64,000 nucleotides of DNA from Cyanophora paradoxa (GCA_004431415.1 QPMI01000522.1:62001-126000), one strand, 5' to 3'. Positions 40,739-55,700 are shown, counted from the first letter of the stretch. The notes: generated by a model not told the origin, from the letters alone. Numbers and translations are program-made.

Positions 40739-43700
40739 ATGGCGGCGCGCATGCGCACTTGCAAGCGAGGACGACGTGCCCCCGGCCGCGGAGGGGCGGG
40801 GCCGGCCGTCGGCACAGCGGCGTCTGTCTGTGTTGCCAAGAGGCTGCTGCCCCTATCGATCCTGGCCATAATCATTCTGCAGCTGGCTGCGGTGGCCCAT
40901 GGCCATGGCCAGTCGTCGCCGGACTCGCTTCTTCGCGGGAAACGGGCACAGTCGAGTGCAGATTCCAGGCCTAGGGCTCCTGGCAGTGGCCCAGCCGCAG
41001 AGCCCGGTCACGGAAGGCCTAGGCCCCTCCCGCCGTCCGTAACTCCTGCACTTGTCTCCTGATTGCGTTTTTAGCTCGTGATCATTTATATGCATGCGCA
41101 TGCGCAGGTTCAAGGCCTCGCGGCACGGCAAGGCAGGGCATGACGGGGAAGGGCACCGGCTCCCGAGGCAGGAGGCTGCGGATCCCAGCCGTCACGGAGC
41201 GAAGGTGTGCACGCGTGTTTTTGCGCGCGCGGGTCGGAGCTCGAGGCCGCGGGCCGTATGCATTTCAGAACTTGTCTTACTTGTTTGTTGAATTCGGCAG
41301 ATATTCCTGCAGTCCCATACGCTTGACACGTCGAAGCTCAAACCGATGCAGCGTCATGCGGTGGAACGTGCGGGCGGCCGCGGGTCCGCGCGAGCTCAGC
41401 CGCACAAGCTGAAGGACTCGCCGACGACGCGTGCGATGTTGCAAACGGCCGATTCGCCGCCGCGCCGCTACGCCTCTTTCGTGCGTGCAATTCAAGCCTT
41501 TCCCGACGCATATGCATATGCGTTATATTAATTCCTGCTTTTTATGGTAAGACTTATGAGGGCCGGGCCTGGGTTGCAGGTCCACCTGCGATCGGCGCTG
41601 ACGGTCGCCGTCAAGCGGGAGCTGCTGGACTGCGTTGGCCCGGCGGCGGCGCTCGACAATTTCGTCCCGCACCGCACCTACATCCTGCTGCTCGACCTCG
41701 CGAGCGCCGAGCGCGTTCGGTCCGTCCGTTCCCGATCGCGGCGTCCGAAGTTCTCTCGGGCCTTTATATATATGCAGCTCATATAATTAAAACTAGCAGC
41801 TCTATGCATATGGGCCCCTATATGCAAGCTCTACGGGCCTCTAGATAATTAGCTTATGACAACTAAAACCTCGCGCAGGACACAGTGCTCACATGTAGTA
41901 GATTGGGTGGACGTGGTCGCCCCCGCTCAGAAGGTCCGCCCGCGCTCCTCACCTGCTTTTGCTTCTTGGTGCCGTTCTGCTTCAAGTCGTAGCCTGTAAA
42001 GTTATTCGGCGCGCGCACACACAGCTGCGCGACGACCTGTACCTCGCTGTGCGTCTGGAGATTTCCTTTGCCGGGGCGCTGGACAGTGAAGCTTTCACAG
42101 TCCTGCTCGGTGCTCTCCGACAGGCCGCTGCGCATTCATTCAAGACATTCGGGCCTCATTCAACTTGACTGATTTTCGAATGGTGGCGCAGGAGAGTGGG
42201 AAGCGGAGGCGCGCCGCCTGTCCGGCCGCGCGGATGCGGCACTCGTCGTTCGGGAAGCCATCGAAGGGCGGACGTACGTCCTCGAGTTTCCCGGAGACGT
42301 GCACCCCGTGGATCTCGCCGACTTCATCGCTGAAACGGTGCAAACCAAAACTCGCGACTCCGCGGCCGGATCCGTACATACCGGCACATTTTTTACCGGT
42401 CTGTTTTGTTTCACAGCCGGAAGTCATGCACGTCGGTCGCGGGGCTGAAGCGGAGCCCTCGAATTACCACGCGACTCGAATTCTGCAGACTGGCCGAGAC
42501 GGCCCCAACGATGCGCCGTTCAGCCAGACTCTGGGCCTCACAGGAGCAGGAGAGATCGTCACCGTTGTAGGTTCGCCATGAATTCTCGAAAAACCGTGGG
42601 CCGGGCCCGACGTGCAACCTCTGCACTCGCCCTCATGATCAGGCGTATAATACAGCATTTTTGCGCAGACTCACCAGTGGATCCGGATCATTGCTACTTG
42701 TATGCAAGCGGTTTTTTCCCTTTTTCTTCGCTTCAAATCCTTCTTCGTTCCTTTCTGGAGCGCCCGCGCGCGGAATCAGCACTCCGAAACAATATTAATG
42801 TACAAACTCAAACCCATCTACTATTATTGCATTATTGCATTATTGCATATGATTTCGCACTATTCGCTTTTTTGCCTTCTGTGAAAGTAATATTAATTAT
42901 AATATTTACGCCTCTCCCAGTGTCGACCACTCTCAGCGAGTGAACCTCGGCGTGGCTCGCGACGCGCATGTTGCCAACCTCACAGAACGCAAGCTCGTTG
43001 GAAATGTAGGCAGTTTGCATTCTCAAACTGGATCTTTTCCCGAATACTGATGCAGTGTCTCGAAAGATGCATCTCTGGAGCGATTTCAGCAATACGGATG
43101 TGCGCACGGACCGGAATTGATATACAATAAGAATACAAAGCCCCTCTCCAGCCCCCCCCCCCCCCCCCACCCCTCCCCCCCCTAACCCCTAACCCCCTCC
43201 CCCACCCCCCGAGCTCCCCCACCCGCTTTTTTCTGCTTCTTCCCCTCCCGGCCCTGCTGATCATGATTATGACTGCTGTTCCCTCTCCCGCAGACATCGC
43301 AGAATCCCCACTACGCGCATGGTACTCATGTGCGCAAATGCATGCGGGCTTCAAAATTTTAATAACGAGCTCGCAAGCTGAGCTGCACCTGAGCATTCAG
43401 AGACTGATTATAAGCAGGTTGCTGGTACAGTAGCGGGGAGCGTCTCTGCGAACTGGCCAAACAGCGGTGACCGCGATGGCATGGTGCGTATACTTAATGC
43501 GCGAGATCTAGAGTGGTTCATGATCAGAACAGCTGATCATGATTGCAAAACTAAAACCGCAGAATGTGCACAAAGGCGTGGCCCCAGACGCGCGCATTTT
43601 CGCCATCAATGTGCAAAGCGCCACTGGATTTGTCCGTTCTTTGATTGATTCAATCTAATTTAAATCAATCTATTGGTGGCCTAATGCGAGCGGTGCCAGG

Positions 43701-46700
43701 CTCCACCCATTGATACCTACACGCTTCTTATTCAAGATTCGTTCAAGGCCGGGGCTCGGGTGCGAGCCTGCGACAAGCATGCTTATACAATCCACTGGAG
43801 CTCGCTTTCATTTCAGCTTACTTTCATCGATGTCGTCGCAGATTCACACCAACTCCGTGCGCGATCATTGCTTGATGTTGATGTCGACCGCGATTGCACG
43901 CCTCGCGCATGAACAGTTATTTTGCTGATATCAACCTCTGTGCATTTGGCAGTGGGGCTGCGCCCTCGGTTCCCAAGCTCCAACGGCGTGCAACTACTAT
44001 AGCGGATGGAGCCACTACTTCGATATGTCAGTAAAAGACTGCGGACTTAATACTAGTAAATGCAAATTCATCAAATCACATTATCAACGCAACGAACAGG
44101 GGCACTTGGGAGCTCAAGCAGCTTCTCGTGCTTTCTGCTGCGTGAGCTACTCTTTGCTTGGGTTTGCTTTACTTGCATTTGATTTACAAACTACGCACTG
44201 CGGCAGCGGAAACGACGGAAGCAGAAGTGCGCGAAGAATATGATCTACAAATAATAACTTTGATAATAAGAAAAAAAGACGCTTTACCAACATTCTTCGC
44301 ATTGTTATTCTTGCGCCATTCTTGCAATTTATTTTTGGCTCCGGCAGACATTGATGGCTTGGTCGTGTCACCAGGTCCGGTGTTTGCAATCTTGCGTTTG
44401 AATTGCAATTTGTACTTGTCTTCTTCCCTCACATTCTCGCTACACGCTGCAGGGGTTTCCAAAAACATGTGCACTCGTAGTCTGGCATCTCGAATTTCGA
44501 TCATCTAGATCTATGCATATGATTTGTTTCCACTCACTGCGTTTTGTGGCCCGCAGCCTCACAGTAGGCGCCTCGTCGAATACCCAGAACTCGTGGCGAA
44601 GCGCTCTATTCTATTCAGGGAGCGACACGGGCTGGCATTATTGGTCCTCAAGAATCAATTCCTACCAGGTCCGGAGCCTGTTTCTCTAAGCCTGCGATAG
44701 TAGCTCGTTCATTGACGAGAGCGTGGATATGAGCGCAGGCGTGGTGTTTAAACAGCACGGGATTAGTAACAAGCGAAGGCGCAACCACGACAACGCTCCC
44801 TTGCGAATGCACTCAGATGAGCGAGTCCGACTGCAGCCTTCTGTCGATCGACTCCGCAACCTGCACCGAACTCACAAGGCCAATGCCGACGTCGACGAAT
44901 CACCGGTGTACTGGAAGCGACGTCGACAGGCTCGGGTGGTGGAAATACTGCTGTCCGGCAGAGGTGGGAGACAATGCATGGAGGCCGAAATACGTGAGCG
45001 TTCCGTTCGCTCTAGATCTATAGCTAAGAGTCCACTTTCGTCCACTATAGATTTAAGAGCCTTATTGCATTCAAAGTCATATATATATAACTTGACATTT
45101 GATTCTAAACGTGCGCAGAATATGCCAAATGCAGAGGTCTCGCTGATTTGCAACAATTCTCTGATTTCCTTGGTCGCTTAACTGCTCAAACAGGAAAATG
45201 TGGCTGACTTTAGCTCTTGGGGTCCAGCTTTCGACGGCCGCATCAAGTGCGATTCCGCTCAATCTAAATAAATATCTAAATGAAGAGAAGTGCGCGTAAA
45301 CCATCTCGAATTCTGTCACGCAGACCCGACATCGTGGCTCCGGGGCAAATGATAGTGAGCGCCAGCTCTGACAACTCGCGCGACTCCAGACAGTGCAGCC
45401 CAGGTACTCATGATTAGCTGCAGAGAACTCACCGTACAAACAGACGCACGCATAAGTTCATTTTACATATGTCGCGCAGTCGGACAGGATGGGCCCGGAA
45501 AGCCAGCCCTTAGGGTGATGCAGGGGACCTCGATGGCTACTCCCGCCGTGGCCGGTCTCGCGGCGCTTGTGCGGCAGTATTACAGGGAGGGCCGCTACGC
45601 GGACGGCACCGTAAACGCAACTGCGGCAATCACCCCTTCTGGATCCCTCGTCAAAGTGAGCGGACCTTGTTCCCCGTTTAACGCACTATTCTCTGTGGTG
45701 TAATTATTATTTGTCTTCTTACTACCTTGGGGATTCAGGCCACGATCATCAACTCGGCCAGGGCGCTAACCGGAAAGCTGCTGCTGAACGACTCGTCCAA
45801 CTACCTTTCGCTCCCAACATCCGTGCCAAACAAGCTCCAGGGCTTCGGCAGGCCTCAACTGGACCGAGCCCTGCGCCGCTCTGACCAGGGCACCAGCTTC
45901 GGGAACTTCGTGTGAGTGTTTATGGAATTTTTTGTGTACCGGGGGATTTTGACGCTTGATGGGGCAGGTTTCACGAGCGATACATGACGCTCGCAGACGT
46001 CGGCACGGTTCACTCGTACACCCTGACAATGGACAACATGTCTGTCCCGCTTATCATCACGATGACGTACGCGGACTACCCGGCTTCCACGAGCGCCGCT
46101 CTAGCGCTCGTCATAGACGTCGATCTGTGGGTGGAGAACGCGGCCGGAACCGTGATCTACGCGAACGGCGGGTCTTCATTCGACCGCCTGAATAACGTGG
46201 AGAAGATATACATTCCTCCGGCGAGCTTGACGGCGTCGATGACGATGAAAGTAAAACTCTACAGCTGGGGCGCCGCATCGACAGACTGTACGCGATCCTG
46301 ATGTATATCTATAGCTAATTCAAATTTGGCTGTCGAGATTTAGATTTGACTTGGCTCGCAGATCCGCTGCTCTACTCTCTCGTGGCCACTGGAGGCTTCC
46401 GCGAAACTACGCCGACGACTGTTTCCGATTATTCTGCAGCGTGGTGCAGCGGCGAAAACGTGCCAGCGGTCGCACCGGGCGCTTATGTGGAAGGATCAAC
46501 GACCACAAGGTCCAACCTGTTTAATCTGTACGTATCGAGCAGCCCGGATGCGTTATTCAGCTTCACAGCTCCTTCGGATGGGTCAGCGGTTCCAAGCTCA
46601 ATCAGTATTGATCATGAACGCTAATTTCCAACGCACGTGCACAGGACTTTGACAGTTTCCACATGCTCTGCAAAAACGAATTTCACGGCAATGCCTCATG

Positions 46701-49700
46701 TGCTGGGGGCGTCCTACACGTCCGCATGCGAAAAGGGGCTACCTACGTGGACAATCGAGAGAACGGACAAAACATCTGCACCGTACATCTACACCTGTAC
46801 ATTGCCACCGGTACCGTCGAACTACGGAGTCGTCTCCGTTTCTCTGAAAGCTGGGGACAGAAGGCTTGTTGCGATTGAAGGTACGCACGTGCACTAACGA
46901 TAAATTCATCCTTTCACATCGAATGATGTGCGCCAAACCTACATGTACAATAGCTGAATCGGAGTGCAGGATACACTGGCAGTCTTTCTGGTGATTTCGG
47001 CGCAACGTTCCAATTCAGCCCGTCGACGACACCAAGTCCCAGTCCAACGCCCAGCCCGTCGCCGAGCCCGAGCCCATCGCCGAGCCCAAGCCCGTCCCCG
47101 AGCCCCAGCCCGTCGCCAAGCCCGAGCCCGTCGCCCACCGAGACGCCGAGCCCCAGCCCGTCGCCAAGCCCGTCGCCCACCGAGACGCCGAGCCCCAGCC
47201 CGTCGCCCACCGAGACGCCGAGCCCCAGCCCGTCGCCCACCGAGACGCCGAGCCCGAGCCCGTCGCCCACCGAGACACCAAGCCCCAGCCCGTCGCCCAC
47301 CGAGACGCCGAGCCCGAGCCCGTCGCCCACCGAGACGCCGAGCCCGAGCCCGTCGCCCACCGAGACGCCGAGCCCGAGCCCGTCGCCCACCGAGACGCCG
47401 AGCCCCAGCCCGTCGCCCACCGAGACGCCGAGCCCGAGCCCGTCGCCCACCGAGACGCCGAGCCCGAGCCCGTCGCCCACCGAGACGCCGAGCCCGAGCC
47501 CGTCGCCCACCGAGACGCCGAGCCCCAGCCCGTCGCCCACCGAGACGCCGAGCCCGAGCCCGTCGCCCACCGAGACGCCGAGCCCGAGCCCGTCGCCCAC
47601 CGAGACGCCGAGCCCGAGCCCGTCGCCCACCGAGACGCCGAGCCGAGCCATCGCCCACCGAGACGCCGAGCCCCAGCCCGTCGCCCACCGAGACGCCGAG
47701 CCCGAGCCCGTCGCCCACCGAGACGCCGAGCCCGAGCCCATCGCCCACCGAGACGCCGAGCCCCAGCCCGTCGCCCACCGAGACGCCGAGCCCCAGCCCG
47801 TCGCCCACCGACGTCGACGAGACGCCGAGCCCGAGCCCGTCGCCCGCGGACGAGACGCCGAGTCCGAGCCCGTCGCCTGCGGACGAGACACCGAGCCCGA
47901 GCCCATCGCCTGCGGACGAGACGCCGAGCCCGAGCCCGTCGCCTGCGGACGAGACGCCGAGCCCGAGCCCGTCGCCTGCGGACGAGACGCCGAGCCCGAG
48001 CCCGTCGCCTGCGGACGAGACGCCGAGCCCGAGCCCGTCGCCTGCGGACGAGACGCCGAGCCCGAGCCCGTCGCCTGCGGACGAGACACCGAGCCCGAGC
48101 CCGTCGCCCACCAACGAGACCCGTAGCCCGAGCCCGTCGCCTGCGGACGAGACGCCCAGCCCAAGCCCGTCGCCTGCGGACGAGATGCCGAGCCCGAGCC
48201 CATCGCCCGCGGACGCGACGCCGAGCCCGAGCCCGTCGCCTGCGGACGAGACGCCCAGCCCGAGCCCGTCGCCTGCGGACGAGACGCCGAGCCCCAGCCC
48301 GTCGCCTGCGGACGAGACGCCGAGCCCCAGCCCGTCGCCCGTGGACGAGACGCCGAGTCCGAGCCCGTCGCCTGCGGACGAGACGCCCAGCCCGAGCCCG
48401 TCGCCTGCGGACGAGACACCGAGCCCGAGCCCGTCGCCCGCGGACGAGACGCCGAGCCCGAGCCCGTCGCCTGCGGACGAGACACCGAGCCCGAGCCCGT
48501 CGCCTGCGGACGAGACGCCCAGCCCAAGCCCGTCGCCCACCGAGACGCCGAGCCCGAGCCCGTCCCCCACCGAGACGCCGAGCCCGAGCCCGTCACCTGC
48601 GGACGAGACGCCGAGCCCGAGCCCGTCGCCCGTGGACGTGACGCCGAGCCCGAGCCCGTCGCCTGCGGACGAGACGCCGAGCCCAAGCCCGTCGCCCACC
48701 AACGAGACGCCGAGCCCGAGCCCGTCGCCTGCGGACGAGACGCCGAGCCCGAGCCCGTCGCCCACCAACGAGACGCCGAGCCCGAGCCCGTCGCCCGCCG
48801 ACGAGACGCCGAGCCCGAGCCCGTTGCCTGCGGACGAGACGCCCAGCCCGAGCCCGTCGCCTGCGGACGAGACGCCCAGCCCGAGCCCATCGCCTGTGGA
48901 CGAGACGCCGAGCCCCAGCCCGTCGACCATGGAGACGCCCAGCCCGAGCCCGTCGCCCACCGAGACGCCGAGCCCGAGCCCGTCCACCACCGAGACGCCA
49001 AGCCCCAGCCCTTCGCCCGCGGACGAGACGCCGAGCCCGAGCCCGTCGCCCGCGGACGCGACGCCGAGCCCGAGCCCGTCGCGTGCGGACGAGACGCCGA
49101 GCCCGAGCCCGTCGCCTGCCGACGAGACGCCGAGCCCGAGCCCGTCGCCCACCGACGTCGACGAGACGCCGAGCCCGAGCCAGTCGCCCGCAGACGAGAT
49201 GCCGAGCCCGAGCCCGTCGCCTGCGGACGAGACGCCGAGCCCGAGCCCGTCGCCTGCGGACGAGACGCCGAGCCCAAGCCCGTCGCCCACCGACGAGACG
49301 CCGAGCCCAAGCCCGTCGCCCACCGCAGGGGAGCCGACGGCGACCCCGTCGCCCAGCGCGAGCCCCGCCACGCCCACAGCGGCCGGGCCGACGGCGACCC
49401 CGTCGCCCAGCGCAAGCCCCGACACGCCCACCGCAGCCGAGCCGACGGCGACCCCGTCGCCCAGCGCGAGCCCCGACACGCCCACCGCAGCCGAGCCGAC
49501 GGCGACCCCGTCGCCCAGCGCGAGCCCCGACACGCCCACAGCGGCCGGGCCGACGGCGACCCCGTCGCCCAGCGCAAGCCCCGACACGCCGGTGGTGGCC
49601 GAGCCGACGGCGACCCCGTCGCCCAGCGCCAGCCCCGACACGCCGGTGGTGGCCGAGCCGACGGCAACCCCGTCGCCCAGCGCAAGCCCCGACACGCCGG

Positions 49701-52700
49701 TGGTGGCCGAGCCGACGGCGACCCCGTCGCCCAGCGCGAGCCCCGACACGCCCGCAGCAGCCGGGCCGACGGCGACCCCGTCGCCCAGCGCAAGCCCCGA
49801 CACGCCCGCAGCAGCCGGGCCGACGGCGACGCCGTCGCCCAGCGCGAGCCCCGACACGCCCGCAGCAGCCGGGCCGATGGCGACGCCGTCGCCCAGCGCG
49901 AGCCCCGACACGCCCGCAGCAGCCGGCCGACGGCGACGCCGTCGCCCAGCGCAAGCCCCGACACGCCCGCAGCAGCCGGGCCGACGGCGACGCCGTCGCC
50001 CAGCGCGAGCCCGGACACGCCCGCAGCAGCCGGGCCGACGGCGACGCCGTCGCCCAGCGCAAGCCCCGACACGCCCGCAGCAGCCGGGCCGACGGCGACG
50101 CCGTCGCCCAGCGCGAGCCCGACACGCCCGCAGCAGCCGGGCCGACGGCGACGCCGTCGCCCAGCGCGAGCCCCGACACGCCCGCAGCAGCCGGCCGACG
50201 GCGACGCCGTCGCCCAGCGCAAGCCCCGACACGCCCGCAGCAGCCGGGCCGACGGCGACGCCGTCGCCCAGCGCGAGCCCGTCGCCGAGCCCGTCGCCCC
50301 GCCCGAGCCCGTCCCCAAGCCCATCCTCGACCCCGACGCCGAGTCCAACGCCCGAGCTGTACACGATTGCCGCACCGACGGTGACATCGCCTTCAGTGGG
50401 GGCGACCGGTGTACCGCGGTCCGTGTCCGGGGAGGTGATAGTGGCCTTAACGATCCCCGCCGGAGCGACTTCTGTTCAAGTTACCTGCAAGCCACTCGGT
50501 GGGGCCGACATGGATCCTCGTGTTCTTTCAATCACAAACACCGCTCAAACAACAGCACAAATCAACGTGCATTGCTGCATTGTTCTCCTTTGTATGTCAG
50601 AAGCCCTAAATGCGTTGCGCACGCCAGGTTCTGGTCGAGGCTGGGAAGCAGTACGACTGCCGCACAACCGTGAGCAACAGCCGCGGGTCGTCGCCTGAGG
50701 TTTCCTTCTACTTTACAACGCGGGCTGGCCCCGCGCTCCCACAAGTTGCTGTCCCCGACCTCGACGTGAGCGGCGCCAGCGTCGCCAGCCGCGATGTGGA
50801 CGGCAGAGCGCTCTTCCAAGTCAGAGCGCTGGCGTCGGATTCGGTCACGTCGGCAACCGTCACGTGCAAGGCGACGACAGCCGTCGTCGGGGTAGTTGAT
50901 CCGGACCCTGTGACAGCTGCTGCAACATCGACGGAGATGAACTTGCTTGTGCGCACGAGTGCTTCAATTTCTTGCACAAATAATTATATAATATTTTTGC
51001 CTTTCCTCAATCTGTCCAATTCTAACGCTGAACGGTCTTGTCTTCGTCAGATCCCGCTCGCTTCGGGGACGGAATACGCATGCCGGGCTTCCACGGCAAA
51101 CGCCGCCGGCACGTCGCTGGAGGCGACGCGCACGTTCTCGACGCGCGCCGGCCCCGCCGTCCCGCGCATCACGGCGCCCGCCGCGGACGGAGACGTCGAC
51201 GTGGAGCGCGACGCGCAGGGCCGCGTTTCGGTCGTGCTTGCCGCGCTCGCGATCGACAAGATCACGAGCGCCTCCGTCACGTGCCGGGCGACCGTCGATG
51301 GCGCGGTCGACCTCGGCACGGTCCAAGTCACCGGCCTCTCCTCCCCCACGAGCGTCTCGATCTTGGTGCGCTACGTATACGTGCGGGCAGTTCAAGAATT
51401 TGATTTAATGATGCGCTGCTCTCCGCAGGTTCCGCTCGAGGCGCTCACGGGCTACGAGTGCCGAGCCACAACGGCGAACGCGGGCGGAGCGTCCTCCGTC
51501 GCCAGGCGCACCTTCCTCACCAAGAAGGGACCCGCGCCGATCGTCGCATCTTCGAGCAAGGCCACCGGAGCCGGCCTCTGCGCTTTCCAGACTGTCGACT
51601 CGGTCGTCCAGCTCACTGTCCAGGCCGTGGATTCGGAGGGCGTCAATGTGGTCGGGAGGAACCCCGGCACACTCACTGCTCGCGTGCGCATTTTATCTTC
51701 GTCTGTTCTGAAATCTTCAGCTCAACTACAATTAACTTTGATCGATCTTCGCCCGCGCAGCTTGTGTCTCTCACGGCTTCTGACCCCACTGACCCAACCG
51801 GCTCTCTGAGCTTCTATGGCGCGACTCCTGCGGCGGACACCGCTGCTGCTCCCCGCGTGATCAACAATCTGGACGGTGCGCATGCGGAATAACTTCCAAC
51901 GCTCTTTAATTTAGGTGCTGAGATGGATGATTCATTGCAGGGACGTTCACCGTCGAGTATTCGGTCCCTCCACGCCGAGGCACCTACGAGCTTCACCTCG
52001 AGCTGGCGACGGATGCCGCGGCTCGCTCGGGCGCCATCTCGGGATCGCCGTTCCGCGTGTTCGCCCTCCCGTCCGCCCAGACGACCGCGAGCATCGAGAA
52101 GCTCCCTGCAACCTCGAAGGCGCTCGCCAAGTACCCGCTCGGCTTCTTTGCCGCGTATCGCGACAAGTGCGTATCGAATTAAAAAGCACATTTGGAATCT
52201 TCCGCTTTGCCTGAATACAGGGCAGGAACGGAAACTTCATGGGCTCTCTCCCCGCCGGAGTCGACGGGTCCACGTGCGCTGCCGCCGCCACGCTCCGCGC
52301 GGCATCGGCGCCAGCGAGCCCGATCTCCATCCAAGTCTCCGGCGGAACGCTCGGAACCGATTACACGCTCCAAACGTTCGCGGGGACGTACGCCGCGAGC
52401 GGGAACTGGTCGGACAGCATCGCTCTCACGGCGCAGTCGCCGCGGACGCTGACGGTCACTGCGAGCGCCGCGGGGTCCACCGTGTACACGGCGACGGTGA
52501 CGGCCGTCTCTGCGGACGTGAGCCTCGCCACCTCGGGCGTCGCCGGCGCCGTGTGCAAGGCGTACACGGCCGGGACGACGTTCACCGCTCGCGTCGAGCT
52601 GAAGGACGTGCAAGGGAAGCTGGTGGGCGCCGGAGGCAGCAACGTCTCCGTCACCGCCGCCTACCTCGGCCCATCGTCCACGGCCCCGAACACGTGCGAG

Positions 52701-55700
52701 CGCTTGTTAATTCATTGATTATTAACTATTCGTGACTTCAAGCTGCTCTGGCGCAGCGGGGCGATCGCGTCTCCCACACTGGACCCGTCCTTCAGAGTGC
52801 TCGTCAACCCGAGCGTGGAGGACGCGCGCGCGGCGTCCGCCTCCGTGCGCAGCAACGACGACGGGACCTACGTGGCCAACATTCTCGCCATCAAGGCCGG
52901 CTACTACAGGCTCGCCGTCCTCGTCGATGGGAAGGCCGTTGCCGGCAACGGAGCCGTCTTCTTCGTCTACCCCGGTGCGAGCATCTTCTAGTTCTTCCGA
53001 TGGCAGGCTCATGGCCAATGCTGATTTCGTCGCTTGCAGGTGCCCCCGCCGCCGCTCCCTCCGCCACCTACCCCGGCACGCAAGCGAGCGGGCTGGAGTG
53101 GCTGTCGGCGTCCTCGTCCCTTGCGAGCGACCCCGTGCGAGCGTACGTCGCCGCCCGCGACGAGCTCGGCAACCTTGTGTCCACTTCCGCGTACTACGAC
53201 GGCCTCCCGGAGCCTGCGATGCCGGACACGATCGCGGCGAGCCTCGGCTTCACGGCTGCTCTCGATGCGACCGCCGCCTCGACATGCCGAGATCTCACCA
53301 TGCCAGCGCCGTGGGCCGCGACGGTGCACGGCCGCGGGGTTTTCAACGCATTTGTTTTATTTGCTAACGGAATCTGCAGACCATTGCTCTGACAGGCACC
53401 GTGACGACAACTACCCAAACGGTTCGCTTGCAATGCAATATTGTTTAATGCGATCCAATATATCTCTGTTTTACGGCGCATTCAATTCATTGATATTGAC
53501 GGCCCGAGAGCAGGCGGCGGGCTCGACCGCTTCATCGATCTCCATCAAGAGCTCGGCAGAGAGCGCGGCTGTCCGCGGCATCTACACGCTCGAGCTCTCG
53601 ATCTGCTCGGCCGGCCTGCACTCTCTGCAGGCGTCGCAGGCGTCGGCGGCCATGGGGAAGGCTTTCGCGCTGTCCGTCAGGCCGAACGTGCTGTCGGGCG
53701 TCGCTGGCCAGACCATCGCGGAGACCGTCGCCGATCTCTTGCCCGCGGAAGCAAGCAACTCGCTCCGCGTGACCGGAATGGACGTCTGCGGAAACGTCGT
53801 CGACTTCGACCAGGCGCCCAACAACGCGTTCAACTTCGCGTTCGCGGACGGAGTGGCGAGGCTGCCAATGTTCGCGGACTTCGTCGTCAGCGGTGGCAGC
53901 ACGCCGCTCTGCTCCTACGTCGTCTACCGCGGCCTCACAGGCTGCTTCCGCTCTTTCACCGTGCGTGCTTCAATAAACAGTTTGCATAATCTAATCATGA
54001 CTCTGCTCTAACGCGCGCGCCGCTGGCAGGTCGAGCGCGTCACCGGCACGGCCGGCACGGTCGTCCTCTCGTACCAGCTCTTCGCGTCGGGCAAGGGGAC
54101 GATCCGCCTCTTCGTCAACCGCAACCAGGAGACCTTCGTCCAGGGGGCCCGCCTCGTCGGGTCCGGGACCCCCGCGGCGACCCTCGCCGTGGAGCGAACG
54201 CCCAAAGAAGCTATCAAACTGAACAGCGCCCGCTTCTCGGACGAGGTGCGACCCTAGATCTCGCTGCTGTCTAATGTCTATCGGTTGCGTGCGTCATATA
54301 ATCTGATCGACTTATTTGCAGGGCAACGCCGTGCTCATCACGCTCAGCGAGCCCTCCGACATGCTGCAGACCTACATTACGTCTTCGGGCGCCATCGTGA
54401 ACGCGCAGGGGTACGCAAGGGCGCGGGCAATCTTCGCAAACGGCGACGCCCTGTTCGGGCCGGGTGAGATTCGAATTCGTATTAGACTGCAAACAGACTG
54501 CCTTGCAAACACTAACGTTAACCGTTTTTTTCAGACTCATACTGTTCTTTCCGCGATGCGTCGACGCTCGAGGTGACTATCAGCGGGGCCAAGGAAGACT
54601 CCATCCCGAACCTTGTCAAGATTGGCACCACTGTGTCGATTGCTGCCGGCGGCGCTTCGATCTTCAACGCGTGCGCTGATTTCTTCTTTCACTTTGCAAT
54701 TGGCAGCTTCACTGATTGCGGTTTGGGCATGCAATGCCGTTCATCTTCGCAGCATCGGAAATTCGGCGCCCATTCCCAACACGGTTGCGGTCCTCGTTCA
54801 GGCGCCGGCCAACCCGCCGAAGCCGGTCGTCACTCTCTCGGGAGACAAGGAGGTCGGCAAGTGCGACGTTGCCGAGTATGTCGCCGGAGTCAGCACCGGC
54901 GGCTGCGGGAGACCCCTTAGCTTCTCGTGGGTCATGACGAGCGCCGATGGCTCTGTCACAGTTGGTTCGTCCGACCCTGCACGGCGTGCCCGCAGCTTTT
55001 ACGTGTAGATTATATATTTAACGCCCGAACTCCCTGCAGACGCCAGCAAGTACTCGAAAGACACCCCGCCGTTCCTGTTCGTCAAGAGCTCTCAGAGCGG
55101 GGCCGGGCCCGCCGCTGGAGATTACGTCATCACGGTGGTCGGCACGAACTTCCTCGGCCAGTCCAGCGAACCCGCGCGCGCCCCGGTGCGTTTGCACGAC
55201 GCCTTGAAATTATATCAGTTTTGCGCGCAATTCACCGCGTCCTTGGCTCGCTCGCGCAGTTGAAAATCTCGGCCGGGGATCCTCCGCGCATCGTTATCGC
55301 GGAGGGCGCGCAGCTCACGACGAAGAAGGCCTCTCGCATGACCATGAACGCGCGGGCTTCCTTCAGCAGCTGCGTCGGCGGCGCAGGTGCGCGTGTTCGA
55401 ATTCGAAGCCGCGTGTGCTGTGCGCCCGCGCGCATTATAGAACTAATGGCCCGCGTCGATTTCAGCCGAGGCACTCGTCTTCAAATGGTTTGTTGACGGA
55501 GTGCTTCAATCCGAGAGCGGGCCGTCGTTTGCGGTCGGTCCGGGCGGAAAAGTCCTTGAGGTGCGCTCGCGTGACCGGGACTGCTCTGATTGGATTATGA
55601 TTGCAAGTTTCTCTGTGCGCAGCCCAACACGGCCGATAAGCCGACGTACACGATTACTGTAGAGGGGGCTTTCGCGACCAACCCAGATCAAAAGAACAGC

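Noticed and set aside
43150-43215. CCCTAACCCC run as an interstitial telomere
   Set aside because: Only two imperfect units occur within a long C-rich stretch; more likely intronic low-complexity sequence.
46914-50387. Minus-strand open frames of more than 1,100 codons over the second minisatellite
   Set aside because: They are antisense shadows of the 30/33/54-bp repeats. The plus strand continues into recognisable protease and FN3 exons.
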